64,000 nucleotides of DNA from Virgibacillus_O sediminis (GCF_042643265.1 NZ_JBHRRZ010000036.1:1-64000), one strand, 5' to 3'; counted from the stretch's first letter, positions 32,696 through 41,986 are shown. Program-made: numbers and translations. Notes: generated from the sequence alone by a model not told the origin.

Positions 32696-33937
32696 ATGAC
32701 ATTTGGTACAGCAGAGTATAAAGAGAGAATTCGTAAAACAAAAGAAAGAATGGCAATAAAAGGGATCGACGTATTGCTTATTACAGATCCGGCTAATATG
32801 AACTATCTTTCTGGTTATGATGGCTGGTCATTTTATGTCCATCAAATGTTAGTGATTATTATTGACGAAGATCAACCAATTTGGATTGGAAGGCTTATGG
32901 ATGCAAACGGAGTAAAAGCAACTTCCTGGCTTTATCATGAAAACATTATACCTTATCCAGAGGATTATATTCATTCAGATACAAAACATCCAATGGACTT
33001 TGTTGCTGATATTCTAAAACAAATAGGTCAGGATAAACGTTCAATCGGTGTTGAAATGGAAAACTATTACTTTACGGCAAAATGCTACCAACAATTGGAA
33101 AAGGGATTGCCTAACGCAAAATTTCAGGATGCAACTTTATTAGTAAACTGGGTTCGACTCATCAAATCAAATATGGAAATTGAATATATGAAACATGCAG
33201 CTTTGTTTGTTGAGAAAGCTATGATGTCTGGGATTGAATTAATTGATGCAGGTGTTCGTGAATGTGATGCAGCAGCAAAAATATTGCATACACAAGTTGC
33301 AGGAACAGCAGAATACGGTGGTGATTATCCTGCCATTATGCCGTTGCTTCCATCTGGCGAGAAAACATCAACACCACATTTAACCTGGACAGATGGGCGT
33401 TATAAAAATGGAGATACCGTCATATTAGAATTGGCGGGATGTTATAAACGCTACCATTCACCACTCGCTAGAACACTTAATATAGGTAAACCATCCGACA
33501 AAATTAAAGCGCTTTCAAATATCGTGGTTGAAGGTTTGAACGCTTGTCTGGAAATGATTAGGCCAGGTATTGCCTGTGAAGAAATTGAAGAAACGTGGAG
33601 AAAGACAATCTCAAAAAGCGGTATCGTTAAAGAATCCCGAATTGGATATGCGATGGGTCTTAACTACCCACCTGACTGGGGTGAGCATACAGTAAGTATA
33701 CGCAAAGGGGAGAAAACCATTCTTCAACCAAATATGACATTCCATCTCATTCCAGGTATTTGGTTGGATAACTATGGATTTGAAGCAAGTGAATCGTTAA
33801 GAGTGACCGAAACTGGCTGCGAAACGTTCGCTAAACTTCCAAGAGAATTATTTATCAAGGATACAGTTCCAACCACAAATCTATTAATCAATACGATTAA
33901 AGGAGGTGAAGAAGACTGTTTATCTTTACCGAGCTAG
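32696..33937 (+). CDS. eutD: ectoine hydrolase (EutD/DoeA), M24 creatinase fold
   Basis: A 413-residue protein of the creatinase/Xaa-Pro dipeptidase fold. The N-terminal domain (1-150) includes VLLITDPANMNYLSGYDGWSFYV, and the pita-bread domain includes HLTWTDGRYKNGDTVILELAGCYKRYHSPLARTL and GIWLDNYGFEASESLRVTE. The overall pattern, including the aromatic-rich YDGWSFYVHQ segment, is that of ectoine hydrolase, which opens the ectoine ring to N-alpha-acetyl-2,4-diaminobutyrate. ATG follows AGGAGGG. First gene of an operon of six; its 3' end overlaps eutC by 22 bases. Confidence 0.85.
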   Translation: MTFGTAEYKERIRKTKERMAIKGIDVLLITDPANMNYLSGYDGWSFYVHQMLVIIIDEDQPIWIGRLMDANGVKATSWLYHENIIPYPEDYIHSDTKHPMDFVADILKQIGQDKRSIGVEMENYYFTAKCYQQLEKGLPNAKFQDATLLVNWVRLIKSNMEIEYMKHAALFVEKAMMSGIELIDAGVRECDAAAKILHTQVAGTAEYGGDYPAIMPLLPSGEKTSTPHLTWTDGRYKNGDTVILELAGCYKRYHSPLARTLNIGKPSDKIKALSNIVVEGLNACLEMIRPGIACEEIEETWRKTISKSGIVKESRIGYAMGLNYPPDWGEHTVSIRKGEKTILQPNMTFHLIPGIWLDNYGFEASESLRVTETGCETFAKLPRELFIKDTVPTTNLLINTIKGGEEDCLSLPS

Positions 33938-34914
33938 AGCTTAAATCCTATATAAAGGTAAATCGTGAAGCAATTGCGGTTGTCGAAGAAGGATTTACGA
34001 AACTAGCAAACGATGAAGTGGAAATGCCGCCAATCATGCGTGTCGATGTCCATGATCAAAATGGTGAGGTAGATGTAAAAACAGCCTATATTACAGGTGC
34101 AGACATGTTTGCACTCAAGGTTTCTTCCGGATTTTTTAATAATTTTAAACTCGGATTGCCTAGCGGAAACGGGTTAATGATCCTGATCAGTACAAAAACA
34201 GGAACACCGGAGGCGCTTCTTCTGGATCATGGTTATTTAACGGAAGTTAGAACTGCTGCAGCTGGAGCGATTGCTTCGAAGTACTTGTCACGAGAAACCA
34301 TTAGAACGGTCGGTGTAATTGGAGCAGGCAGTCAAGCAAGATTCCAGGTAAGAGCTTTAAAATTAGTTCGCAATTTTAAAAAAATCTTCGTGTATGCTCG
34401 TTCACCGGAACAGGCTCAAAAATATGCTGAAGACATGCATGCAGAACTCGGAGTTGACGTTCACGTGGCGGAAAGTGCGGAACAAGCTGTGCGATCCAGT
34501 GACTTAATTATTACGACAACACCTGCAAAAGAGCCGATTATTAAAGCGGAATGGCTGCATCCAGGCCTTCATATTACCGCAATGGGGTCTGACGCAGAAG
34601 ATAAACAAGAACTAGAGGTGGATGTGCTTGCACGGGCAGATAGGCTTGTATGCGATACGACAGCACAGTGTGCCCGGCTTGGAGAATTGCACCATGCTCT
34701 AGAGCAAGGATTGCTAAATGAATCTCAAGTTGTTGAGCTAGGCCAATTAACATCTAAACGATTGATAGGCAGAGAGCATGATCAACAAATTACCATTGCT
34801 GATTTAACAGGAACAGGAGTTCAAGATACGGCTATTGCGCTTTTTGCTTTCAACGAAATGACCAAACGGGGTTTAGGATTAAAAATTGAAAATAATACAG
34901 AATTAAAAATCTAA
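33916..34914 (+). CDS. eutC: EutC-like ornithine cyclodeaminase family protein
   Basis: A 332-residue NAD-dependent enzyme of the ornithine cyclodeaminase/mu-crystallin family. The likely start is CTG at 33916, 9 bases after AGGAGG (33901-33906). The frame is closed by a TGA at 33907, and the next ATG (34018) would remove 34 residues that align with the family N-terminus (TELELKSYIKVNREAIAVVE). The Rossmann motif GVIGAGSQARFQVRAL is near 134-149, and MGSDAEDKQELEVD near 227-240 is family-typical. EutC works with EutB on hydroxyectoine; EutB is only a remnant here, so the role of this protein is uncertain. Confidence 0.8.
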   Translation: MFIFTELELKSYIKVNREAIAVVEEGFTKLANDEVEMPPIMRVDVHDQNGEVDVKTAYITGADMFALKVSSGFFNNFKLGLPSGNGLMILISTKTGTPEALLLDHGYLTEVRTAAAGAIASKYLSRETIRTVGVIGAGSQARFQVRALKLVRNFKKIFVYARSPEQAQKYAEDMHAELGVDVHVAESAEQAVRSSDLIITTTPAKEPIIKAEWLHPGLHITAMGSDAEDKQELEVDVLARADRLVCDTTAQCARLGELHHALEQGLLNESQVVELGQLTSKRLIGREHDQQITIADLTGTGVQDTAIALFAFNEMTKRGLGLKIENNTELKI

Positions 34915-34927
34915 GAGGAGTGATTAT

Positions 34928-36127
34928 ATGACAAACGAAAACATTCAAGCAGGTACGAAAGCAGTATGGGCAGGGGAAAAAGAATATTTGGTTCATGGGG
35001 CAACTCAAGTACCTGTTGTTCTTAGCGTAGCATACAACTACGATGATATGGATGAATGGTATGATGTAGCAACTGGAAAGAAAAAAGGGCATATTTACGG
35101 GAGAAACACAAATCCAACTGTTCAGTCATTTGAAGATAAAGTGAAGATTCTTGAAGATGCAGAAGCAGCAACGAGTTTTTCCACAGGAATGGCTGCAATC
35201 AGCAATACATTAGCAACATTTTTATTGCCTGGTGATCGAATTGTTTCTATTAAAGATACGTACGGAGGAACGAACAAAATTTTTACAGAGTTTCTTCCAC
35301 GTCAGCAAATTGAAGTCGTACTTTGTGAGACAGGCAATCACGAGGCAATCGAAGCTGAAGTTGCAAAAGGCTGTAAAATCCTTTACTTGGAAACACCGAC
35401 AAATCCAACAGTAAAAATTACGGACATTGAGCGCATGGCAAAGGCCGGCCATGATGCGGGAGCCCTTGTAATTGTTGATAATACATTCGGTACCCCAATC
35501 AATCAAAATCCGCTTTCATTTGGAGTAGACCTGGTTATCCATAGTGCAACAAAATTCTTAGGTGGCCACGCAGATGCTTTGGGTGGGGTTGTGTGTGGTG
35601 CCCATGAGCTTGTCGAGAAAATCTATCATTACCGTGAAATTAATGGGGCAACAATGGACCCAATGGCGGCATACTTGACTTTACGCGGCATGAAAACCCT
35701 TCACCTTCGTGTACGCCAGCAGTGTTCAAATGCCATGACACTGGCCAAATACTTACAAACGAAGGATATGGTAGAAGCCGTTTACTATCCTGGCCTTGAA
35801 GAACATCCTAATCATGATATTGCCAAAAAGCAAATGAAAGACTTTGGCGGGATGCTAAGCTTCGCGGTAAAAGGCGGAGTAGATACAGTTAGAAATTTGC
35901 TTCCAAAATTACAATTGGCCAACAGAGCAGCCAATCTGGGTGCAGTTGAAACAACTGTAGGACCTGCCCGTACGACAAGCCATGTGGAATGTACACCAGA
36001 GGAACGTGCAGCAATGGGAATTCCTGAAGGACTAATTCGAGTGTCTTGTGGAATTGAAGATATTGACGATTTAATTGCTGATTTTGAACAAGCATTTAAC
36101 CATGTAATGAGTGCGTTAAAAGTTTAA
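34928..36127 (+). CDS. cystathionine gamma-synthase-fold PLP enzyme
   Basis: A 399-residue enzyme of the Cys/Met metabolism PLP family. Markers: IYGRNTNPTVQSFEDKVKILE near 57-77, FSTGMAAISN near 85-94, YLETPTNPTVKITDI near 155-169, VDNTFGTPINQNPL near 184-197 and the PLP lysine in VIHSATKFLGGHADALGG near 204-221. These enzymes catalyse gamma-replacement or gamma-elimination on amino acids with a leaving group at C4. 2,4-Diaminobutyrate has an amino group there, so this enzyme could hydrolyse it to homoserine in this operon; that is inference. AAGAGGAG precedes the ATG. Confidence 0.85.
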   Translation: MTNENIQAGTKAVWAGEKEYLVHGATQVPVVLSVAYNYDDMDEWYDVATGKKKGHIYGRNTNPTVQSFEDKVKILEDAEAATSFSTGMAAISNTLATFLLPGDRIVSIKDTYGGTNKIFTEFLPRQQIEVVLCETGNHEAIEAEVAKGCKILYLETPTNPTVKITDIERMAKAGHDAGALVIVDNTFGTPINQNPLSFGVDLVIHSATKFLGGHADALGGVVCGAHELVEKIYHYREINGATMDPMAAYLTLRGMKTLHLRVRQQCSNAMTLAKYLQTKDMVEAVYYPGLEEHPNHDIAKKQMKDFGGMLSFAVKGGVDTVRNLLPKLQLANRAANLGAVETTVGPARTTSHVECTPEERAAMGIPEGLIRVSCGIEDIDDLIADFEQAFNHVMSALKV

Positions 36128-36159
36128 TAGTACGAGTTTTTTAATGAGGTGAGTGTGGT

Positions 36160-37377
36160 ATGTCGAATGACCATCCGATCGTTGAGCAGGCAAACAGTCT
36201 GCTTAACGAACTGATCAAATGGCGTCGTACGTTTCATCAACATCCCGAGCTCAGTTTTCGGGAGTTCGGGACCTCTCAATTTGTTGTTGAAACGCTGCAA
36301 AAGATGGAAGGAATGAACATTGAAAGAGGAATTGGCGTTGAAACAAGTGTAGTAGGTACACTAACTTCCGGTGAAGGTCCGACAATCGCTATTAGAGCTG
36401 ATATGGATGCACTGCCAATTACAGAAGAAAATACGGCAAGTTATTCTTCCAAAAACAATGGTGTCATGCATGCATGTGGGCATGATGCACATACAGCGGT
36501 TTTACTCGGTACTGCTTCGATACTAGCAAATCTATTTAAAAAGAATGAAGTTAAAGGAACAGTTAAATTTATTTTTCAACCGGCCGAGGAAAGTACCGAT
36601 CAACATGGACTTTCCGGCTCTCCTTACATGTTGCAGGCTGGCGCTTACGACAATGCAGATGCAGCAATTGCATTGCATGTTTGTCCGTGGCTTCCTGTTG
36701 GCCATTTTCAAATGAATGATGGATATAGTATGGCAAATGTCGATGTGTTTGAAGCGAAGATTTTTGGGACAGGTGGCCATGGAGCCTATCCGGAACTTGG
36801 AACAGATCCAATCTGGATGCTTGGACCTGTAATGCAAGCACTGCATGGGATTATTGCCAGAAAAGTGTCTGCTCTAGATGCTGGAGTGATAAGTATTGGT
36901 CAAATCCATGCAGGAACAGCTAGTAATATTATTCCAACAGAGGTTTCATTACAGGGCACGATTCGCAGTTATACATCTGAAACTCGGGACTTATTAGCAT
37001 TAGAATTAATGAAAGCGTTTTCGATTGCAGAAAATTTAGGTGGGAACTTCTCATTGAATGTCCAGAAGGGAGAACCAGCATTAAATAATAGTGCCATCAT
37101 TAATGATTTGATTACCGGGGCTATTTCTGACACTTATCCTGAACTTCAGATAATAAATCGCCCATTTGGGTTAGGCGGAGAAGATTTCGGCTATGTCACC
37201 CAAAAGCTTCCAGGTTCTATGTTTTTTCTGGGATGTGCACAAATAGACGGAGTACAAAGAGATTTACACACCCCGAACTTTGATATGGACGAGAGCTCAT
37301 TGCCGATTGGGACAGCAATACTTGTCCAGACAGCTATTAAGTTTCTAAACGGTGAGGTAATCTTACCTCATAACTAA
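36160..37377 (+). CDS. M20D amidohydrolase, probable N-acetyl-diaminobutyrate deacetylase
   Basis: A 405-residue metal-dependent amidohydrolase. The M20D signatures are complete: IRADMDALPITEE near 77-89, HACGHDAHTAVLLG near 104-117 (Cys and His ligands), FQPAEE near 138-143 (catalytic and ligand Glu), ALHVCPWLPVG near 168-178, FGTGGHGAYPELGTDPI in the dimerisation domain and a final DLHTPNFDMDE His ligand. In known ectoine pathways the deacetylase DoeB belongs to the AstE/AspA-type carboxypeptidases. An M20D enzyme here would be a non-orthologous replacement. Placed between the PLP enzyme and homoserine dehydrogenase in one operon. Confidence 0.82.
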   Translation: MSNDHPIVEQANSLLNELIKWRRTFHQHPELSFREFGTSQFVVETLQKMEGMNIERGIGVETSVVGTLTSGEGPTIAIRADMDALPITEENTASYSSKNNGVMHACGHDAHTAVLLGTASILANLFKKNEVKGTVKFIFQPAEESTDQHGLSGSPYMLQAGAYDNADAAIALHVCPWLPVGHFQMNDGYSMANVDVFEAKIFGTGGHGAYPELGTDPIWMLGPVMQALHGIIARKVSALDAGVISIGQIHAGTASNIIPTEVSLQGTIRSYTSETRDLLALELMKAFSIAENLGGNFSLNVQKGEPALNNSAIINDLITGAISDTYPELQIINRPFGLGGEDFGYVTQKLPGSMFFLGCAQIDGVQRDLHTPNFDMDESSLPIGTAILVQTAIKFLNGEVILPHN

Positions 37378-37396
37378 AATTGGGAGGTGCTAATAT

Positions 37397-38452
37397 ATGG
37401 CACATAAATTGGCATTTATTGGATTTGGCGTGGTCGGTCAAGGATTAGCTGAAATTTTAAGAGATAAAAAAGAAGAGTTGCTGCAGGGCGAGGGATTTGA
37501 AGCGGAAATTGTGGCCATTTCTGATTTAATGAAGGGTTCCATCTATCATCCGAATGGCCTTGATATCGATACGGCTTTAAAAGTATTAAAAGAAACTGGC
37601 AATCTAGAAAATTATCCGTATACTGCAGGGCTTGTCACGGGATGGGATAGCCTCCAAACAATTCGTGAAACAAATGCAGATACAATTATTGAAGTTTCTT
37701 ACACTGATGTGAAAACAGGTCAACCAGCTATTGATCATTGTAAAGCTGCATTTGAGAATGGAAAAAATGTTGTCATGACAAATAAAGGTCCTGTAGCGCT
37801 GGCATATAAAGAATTGGCTGAACTGGCTGATAAGCACGGAGTTCATTGGGGATTTGAAGGCACAGTGATGAGCGGGACTCCTGCATTAAGGATGCCAATC
37901 GCAACATTGGCAGGAAATGACATAACAGAAATACGCGGAATTTTAAACGGCACAACGAACTACATCCTTACAAAAATGGAGATAGAGGGTGTGTCTTACA
38001 CGGAAGCATTAAAAGAAGCACAAGAGCTTGGCTATGCTGAAGCAGACCCTGCAAGTGATGTGGAAGGATATGATGCAAGATATAAAATTGTCATTTTATC
38101 CAACTATATTATGAACGCTCCACTTTTAGTAGATGAGGTATCATGCCAGGGAATTACGAAGATAACCCTAGAAGATATTGAAGAAGCAAAAGCAGAAGGA
38201 AAGCGTTGGAAGCTATTAGCAAAAGCATCTAAAAATGGCGATAAGGTAATTGCATCGATTGCTCCGGAAAAAGTCGATCTGACGGATCCTCTTGCTTCAA
38301 TAAGTGGGGCTACAAACGCGATTACGTATGAATGTGATCTTTTAGGAACAGTAACTTTAAGTGGAGCAGGTGCTGGGAAGGTTGAAACAGGCTTCTCACT
38401 TCTAATCGATTTAATAAACATTAATCGTCAAAAACAATTAGTAAAAAAATGA
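37397..38452 (+). CDS. homoserine dehydrogenase, short form without ACT domain
   Basis: A 351-residue NAD(P)-dependent oxidoreductase that interconverts homoserine and aspartate semialdehyde. N-terminal Rossmann fold: LAFIGFGVVGQGLAEIL near 5-21; catalytic part: GTVMSGTPALRMPI near 155-168, ILNGTTNYILTKME near 182-195, EAQELGYAEADPASDVEGYDARYKIVILSNY near 209-239, including the active-site Lys and Asp. The biosynthetic Bacillus enzyme is about 430 residues with a C-terminal ACT domain; this one lacks it, which suits a catabolic role free of threonine feedback. Operon position supports oxidation of homoserine. Confidence 0.88.
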   Translation: MAHKLAFIGFGVVGQGLAEILRDKKEELLQGEGFEAEIVAISDLMKGSIYHPNGLDIDTALKVLKETGNLENYPYTAGLVTGWDSLQTIRETNADTIIEVSYTDVKTGQPAIDHCKAAFENGKNVVMTNKGPVALAYKELAELADKHGVHWGFEGTVMSGTPALRMPIATLAGNDITEIRGILNGTTNYILTKMEIEGVSYTEALKEAQELGYAEADPASDVEGYDARYKIVILSNYIMNAPLLVDEVSCQGITKITLEDIEEAKAEGKRWKLLAKASKNGDKVIASIAPEKVDLTDPLASISGATNAITYECDLLGTVTLSGAGAGKVETGFSLLIDLININRQKQLVKK

Positions 38453-38470
38453 GCGAAAGGTGGTAATGGT

Positions 38471-39910
38471 ATGCCAACTCAACTAACTGGCCAAAAGATG
38501 TTTCTTGCAGGGAAATGGGTGAAATCTGATCGAACAATTGAGGTTCGTGATCCTCAAGATAACAGTATTATCGATATAGTACCTGCTGCTTCAGCAGAAG
38601 ATATGATGAATTGCATTGAAGAAGCGAAGGATGGAGCAAAAATTGCAGCATCAATGCCTGTTCATGAACGGATGCGAATTGTTCATGCGGCTGCTGATTA
38701 TATCGAAAATCATGCGGAAAAGTATGCTCGGACAATTGCTAGAGAAGGCAGCAAAACCATTCGCGAAGCCACAATAGAAGTGGCCAGATGTATCCAAACA
38801 CTCCGGATAAGTGCAGAAGAAGCAAGACGAATTCACGGTGAGACGATTCCATTTGACCAAATGCCAGGAAGTGAAAATCGGGTTGGATATTTTTATCGCT
38901 TTCCCATTGGGATTATTGGAGCAATAACACCTTTTAATGACCCATTAAACCTTGTAGCACACAAGGTAGGGCCGGCAATTGCATCTGGAAATGCAATTAT
39001 CGTAAAACCTGCAACGGTTACGCCGCTTAGTGCACTTTTGCTTGCCGAAGCCTTCGCTGAAGCTGGACTTCCATCGAAAGTGTTATCCGTAATCACTGGC
39101 TATGGAAGCGAGATTGGAGATGTCCTTGTCACACATCCCGCCATTCGAATGATTTCGTTTACAGGAGGCCTTGAGGCAGGAGAAGAAATTTCGCGAAAAG
39201 CTGGCTTGAAAAAGATCAGTATGGAGCTTGGTTCCAATTCACCTGTAATCGTCTTGGAAGATGCCGATATAGAAGCTGCAGTTGAATCGACAGTCTCCGG
39301 ATCTTTTTGGGCAGCTGGCCAAAACTGTCTAGGTGTTCAGCGTATTTATGTTCAAGAAAGCATTTTGGAAGCATTTCAAGAGAAATTCGTTAAAACCACA
39401 AAGGAATACAACATTGGCGATAAACAATCAGAGCTAACAGATATGGGACCACTTATTACTGAAAAAGAAGCAGTGCGTGTTGAAAGAATGGTCAATGAAG
39501 CAATCGAAAAAGGTGCTGTTCTATTAACAGGTGGCAAACGTAATGGAGCATTTTATTCTCCAACCGTTTTAACCGATGTTCCTGAAAACTGTACGATTGC
39601 AAAAGAGGAAATCTTTGGTCCAGTTGTCCTTCTTTATTCAGTTTCTGATCTTGATACAGCGATTCGGAAATCAAATGATGTGGATTATGGCTTACAAGCA
39701 GGAGTCTTTACGAATGATTTAGGAAAAGCTCACAAAGCAATTGCTAAGATGGACGTGGGTGGGATTATGATTAACGATAGTAGCGATTACCGTATTGATG
39801 CAATGCCATTCGGAGGCACGAAAAATTCCGGACTAGGACGTGAAGGTATCAAATTTGCAATTGAAGAAATGACAGAACAGAAAGTCGTTTGTTTTAAATT
39901 ATCTAATTGA
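38471..39910 (+). CDS. aldehyde dehydrogenase, probable aspartate-semialdehyde oxidising (DoeC-like)
   Basis: A 479-residue NAD(P)-dependent aldehyde dehydrogenase. Key parts: ITPFNDPLNLVAHKVGPAIA near 155-174, KPATVTPLSALLLAEAFAEAG near 181-201, SFTGGLEAGEEI near 233-244, the glutamate in MELGSNSPVIVLEDAD near 256-271 and the catalytic cysteine in FWAAGQNCLGVQRIYV near 283-298. In ectoine catabolism DoeC oxidises aspartate semialdehyde to aspartate; the operon context suggests the same here. Last gene before a strong terminator. Confidence 0.85.
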   Translation: MPTQLTGQKMFLAGKWVKSDRTIEVRDPQDNSIIDIVPAASAEDMMNCIEEAKDGAKIAASMPVHERMRIVHAAADYIENHAEKYARTIAREGSKTIREATIEVARCIQTLRISAEEARRIHGETIPFDQMPGSENRVGYFYRFPIGIIGAITPFNDPLNLVAHKVGPAIASGNAIIVKPATVTPLSALLLAEAFAEAGLPSKVLSVITGYGSEIGDVLVTHPAIRMISFTGGLEAGEEISRKAGLKKISMELGSNSPVIVLEDADIEAAVESTVSGSFWAAGQNCLGVQRIYVQESILEAFQEKFVKTTKEYNIGDKQSELTDMGPLITEKEAVRVERMVNEAIEKGAVLLTGGKRNGAFYSPTVLTDVPENCTIAKEEIFGPVVLLYSVSDLDTAIRKSNDVDYGLQAGVFTNDLGKAHKAIAKMDVGGIMINDSSDYRIDAMPFGGTKNSGLGREGIKFAIEEMTEQKVVCFKLSN

Positions 39911-39924
39911 TAATCTACTTTGAG

Positions 39925-39980
39925 AAATAGTTGAAAGGGAAAATGCTGCGAATGCATGCTTCCCTTTCAACTATTTAACA
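39925..39980 (+). terminator. terminator after the ectoine catabolic operon
   Basis: AAATAGTTGAAAGGGA (39925-39940) and TCCCTTTCAACTATTT (39961-39976) are perfect 16-base inverted repeats. The BCCT gene after it therefore needs readthrough or its own promoter. Confidence 0.85.
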
Positions 39981-40069
39981 CCAGAAAATTCACTTATTAA
40001 TTATCACACCCTGTATGTGGCAACTACAGGAATTGAAATAGATCCTTTTTAGGAAAAAAGTGATAAAGG

Positions 40070-41617
40070 ATGGTTTATTTGAGAAAAAAAGATTATCCTA
40101 ATACGGTTTTTAAAGTTTCGGCCATAATTGTTGCTCTTTTTGCGATTTGGGGTGTCATTTCACCCGAGAGTATGACAAGAAATGCTTCTGCTGTTGCAGG
40201 CTTTATTAATCATTCATTCGGCTGGTTTTACTTGGCGTCTGTTGCATGTTTTGTAGTCTTTTGTTTATACCTTGCATTCAGTAAATACGGAAACATTAAA
40301 CTCGGACAGGAAGATGAGAAACCGGAATTTTCTTTTTTTGCTTGGATCAGTATGTTATTTGCAGCTGGATTTGGAGCAGGTGTAGTCTTTTGGGGGGTTG
40401 CAGAGCCACTTACCCATTTTGCTAATCCGCCAATTGATAGTATTGAACCTAAATCCGCAGAAGCTGCACGAGTTGCAATGAATTACTCCTTTTTCAACTG
40501 GGGATTGCATCAATGGTCTGTTTTTACAATTGTTGGCTTAGCGTTAGCTTATTTTCAATTTCGCAAAAAAAGCAAGTTGCTTGTAAGTGAGACACTCGAC
40601 GGAGTTTTAAAGAAAAAGGGACGCAGTAAGATTAAGACATTAGTTAACATTCTTGCTGTCATTGCTACAGTTACAGGGGTTGCTACGTCATTGGGTATGG
40701 GAGTTTTACAAATAAATGGTGGACTAAATCATGTTTTCTCCTTACCTGACAATGTATGGATGCATGTAGGAATCGTCGGCGTTATGTTTATGCTTTATAC
40801 GTTATCGGCGATTACCGGGGTAAAAAAGGGAATTAAAATTTTAAGCAATATAAACTTAGTTTTAGTTATTGGATTTATGATATTCTTCCTATTTAAGGGA
40901 CCGACTGTTTTTATTTTAGAAAGTTTTGTACTTGCAATAGGGGATTATTTAAATAATTTTGTAGAAATGAGTTTTTATCTTACACCATATACTGGTGATC
41001 CATGGGTACATGATTGGACTGTATTTTATTGGGCGTGGGTTATTTCCTGGTCCCCTTTTGTTGGCTCATTTGTTGCTCGCATATCAAAAGGAAGAACAAT
41101 TCGAGAATTTATTATTGGAGTTTTAATCATTCCTCCTGTCATTGCATTTATGTGGATGGCTATTCTCGGAGGAACTGGATTATATCTGGATTTATTCCAA
41201 AATACAGCTCTTTCGGATGCAGTTTCCCAAGATGTAGCAAGAGCTATATTTGTATTATTGCAAGAATCTCCGTTTTATGGATTATTGTCTGTGCTAATGC
41301 TTGTTTTAATTATGATATTTTTAGTTACATCCGCCGATTCCACAATTTATGTACTTGGAATTATGTCATCGGATGGAAATGAAAATCCTTCAAACGGTTT
41401 GAAAATCATCTGGGGAGTACTAATCGCTGCGATTACCGCTGTATTAATTGTGAGCAGTGGATTAGGAGGATTGCAATCGGTCGCATTAATTACTGCGCTT
41501 CCATTTACAGTAATTATGATCTTGATTAGTATATCGCTATTTAAAAATTTACACCGTGAGAAAAAAGCTAGTAAAACAGAAGAGAATCTTCCTCCATTGC
41601 AAAAAAAGGCGCAATAG
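40070..41617 (+). CDS. BCCT-family transporter, probable ectoine importer
   Basis: A 515-residue carrier with 12 membrane segments of the betaine/choline/carnitine family. Diagnostic segments: AAGFGAGVVFWGVAEPLTHF near 97-116, NWGLHQWSVFTIVGLALAYF near 142-161, the substrate and ion region YWAWVISWSPFVGSFVARISKGRTIREFIIG near 321-351, and SADSTIYVLG near 424-433. Ectoine carriers such as EctT and OpuD belong here. ATG at 40070 is used; a TTG at 40079 is an alternative with similar spacing. It lies between two strong terminators at the end of the ectoine island, so it is probably an expression unit of its own. Confidence 0.87.
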   Translation: MVYLRKKDYPNTVFKVSAIIVALFAIWGVISPESMTRNASAVAGFINHSFGWFYLASVACFVVFCLYLAFSKYGNIKLGQEDEKPEFSFFAWISMLFAAGFGAGVVFWGVAEPLTHFANPPIDSIEPKSAEAARVAMNYSFFNWGLHQWSVFTIVGLALAYFQFRKKSKLLVSETLDGVLKKKGRSKIKTLVNILAVIATVTGVATSLGMGVLQINGGLNHVFSLPDNVWMHVGIVGVMFMLYTLSAITGVKKGIKILSNINLVLVIGFMIFFLFKGPTVFILESFVLAIGDYLNNFVEMSFYLTPYTGDPWVHDWTVFYWAWVISWSPFVGSFVARISKGRTIREFIIGVLIIPPVIAFMWMAILGGTGLYLDLFQNTALSDAVSQDVARAIFVLLQESPFYGLLSVLMLVLIMIFLVTSADSTIYVLGIMSSDGNENPSNGLKIIWGVLIAAITAVLIVSSGLGGLQSVALITALPFTVIMILISISLFKNLHREKKASKTEENLPPLQKKAQ

Positions 41618-41644
41618 TACCAAAACAACTAATTGGCATTTTGA

Positions 41645-41701
41645 AAAAGAATACTGTAAACAAAGACAACAGTTACTACTTTGTTTACAGTATTCTTTTG
41701 T
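41645..41701 (+). terminator. terminator after the BCCT gene
   Basis: A perfect 21-base-pair stem: 41645-41665 pairs with 41679-41699 (core ATACTGTAAACAAAG / CTTTGTTTACAGTAT), followed by TTTTG-type sequence. The following 41702-41940 region holds no gene that I can support. Confidence 0.9.
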
Positions 41702-41943
41702 TATTAAATGAAGAGGAAATGTTCTCATCATGAAATAGAAAAAACATGAGGAGATCTAAACGAGCAGTATTTCCACCTGTTCACTTACTATTTCATGTCA
41801 TAGGGATCTCATCCATCCCACTGATCAGACCAACAACGTATCCATCCCTAAATAATTCAAGGCCTCAATTAACATCATAAACATTGAATTTCCGGATAAG
41901 CTGTTTGTGGAAGTGGAAAGCGCCCTGACTATCTAGCAACTAA

Positions 41944-41986
41944 AAAGACGAAGCGTCCGCAGGGTAGTTGCGGATGCTTCGTCTTT
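41944..41986 (-). terminator. terminator of the small secreted/anchored protein gene
   Basis: AAGACGAAGC and GCTTCGTCTT plus TCCGC/GCGGA form a long stem with one bulge; the minus strand continues into a T-rich tract. Confidence 0.8.

Noticed and set aside
38104..38421. Minus-strand frame of 105 residues inside homoserine dehydrogenase
   Set aside because: Shadow of the conserved plus-strand gene; no translation signals.
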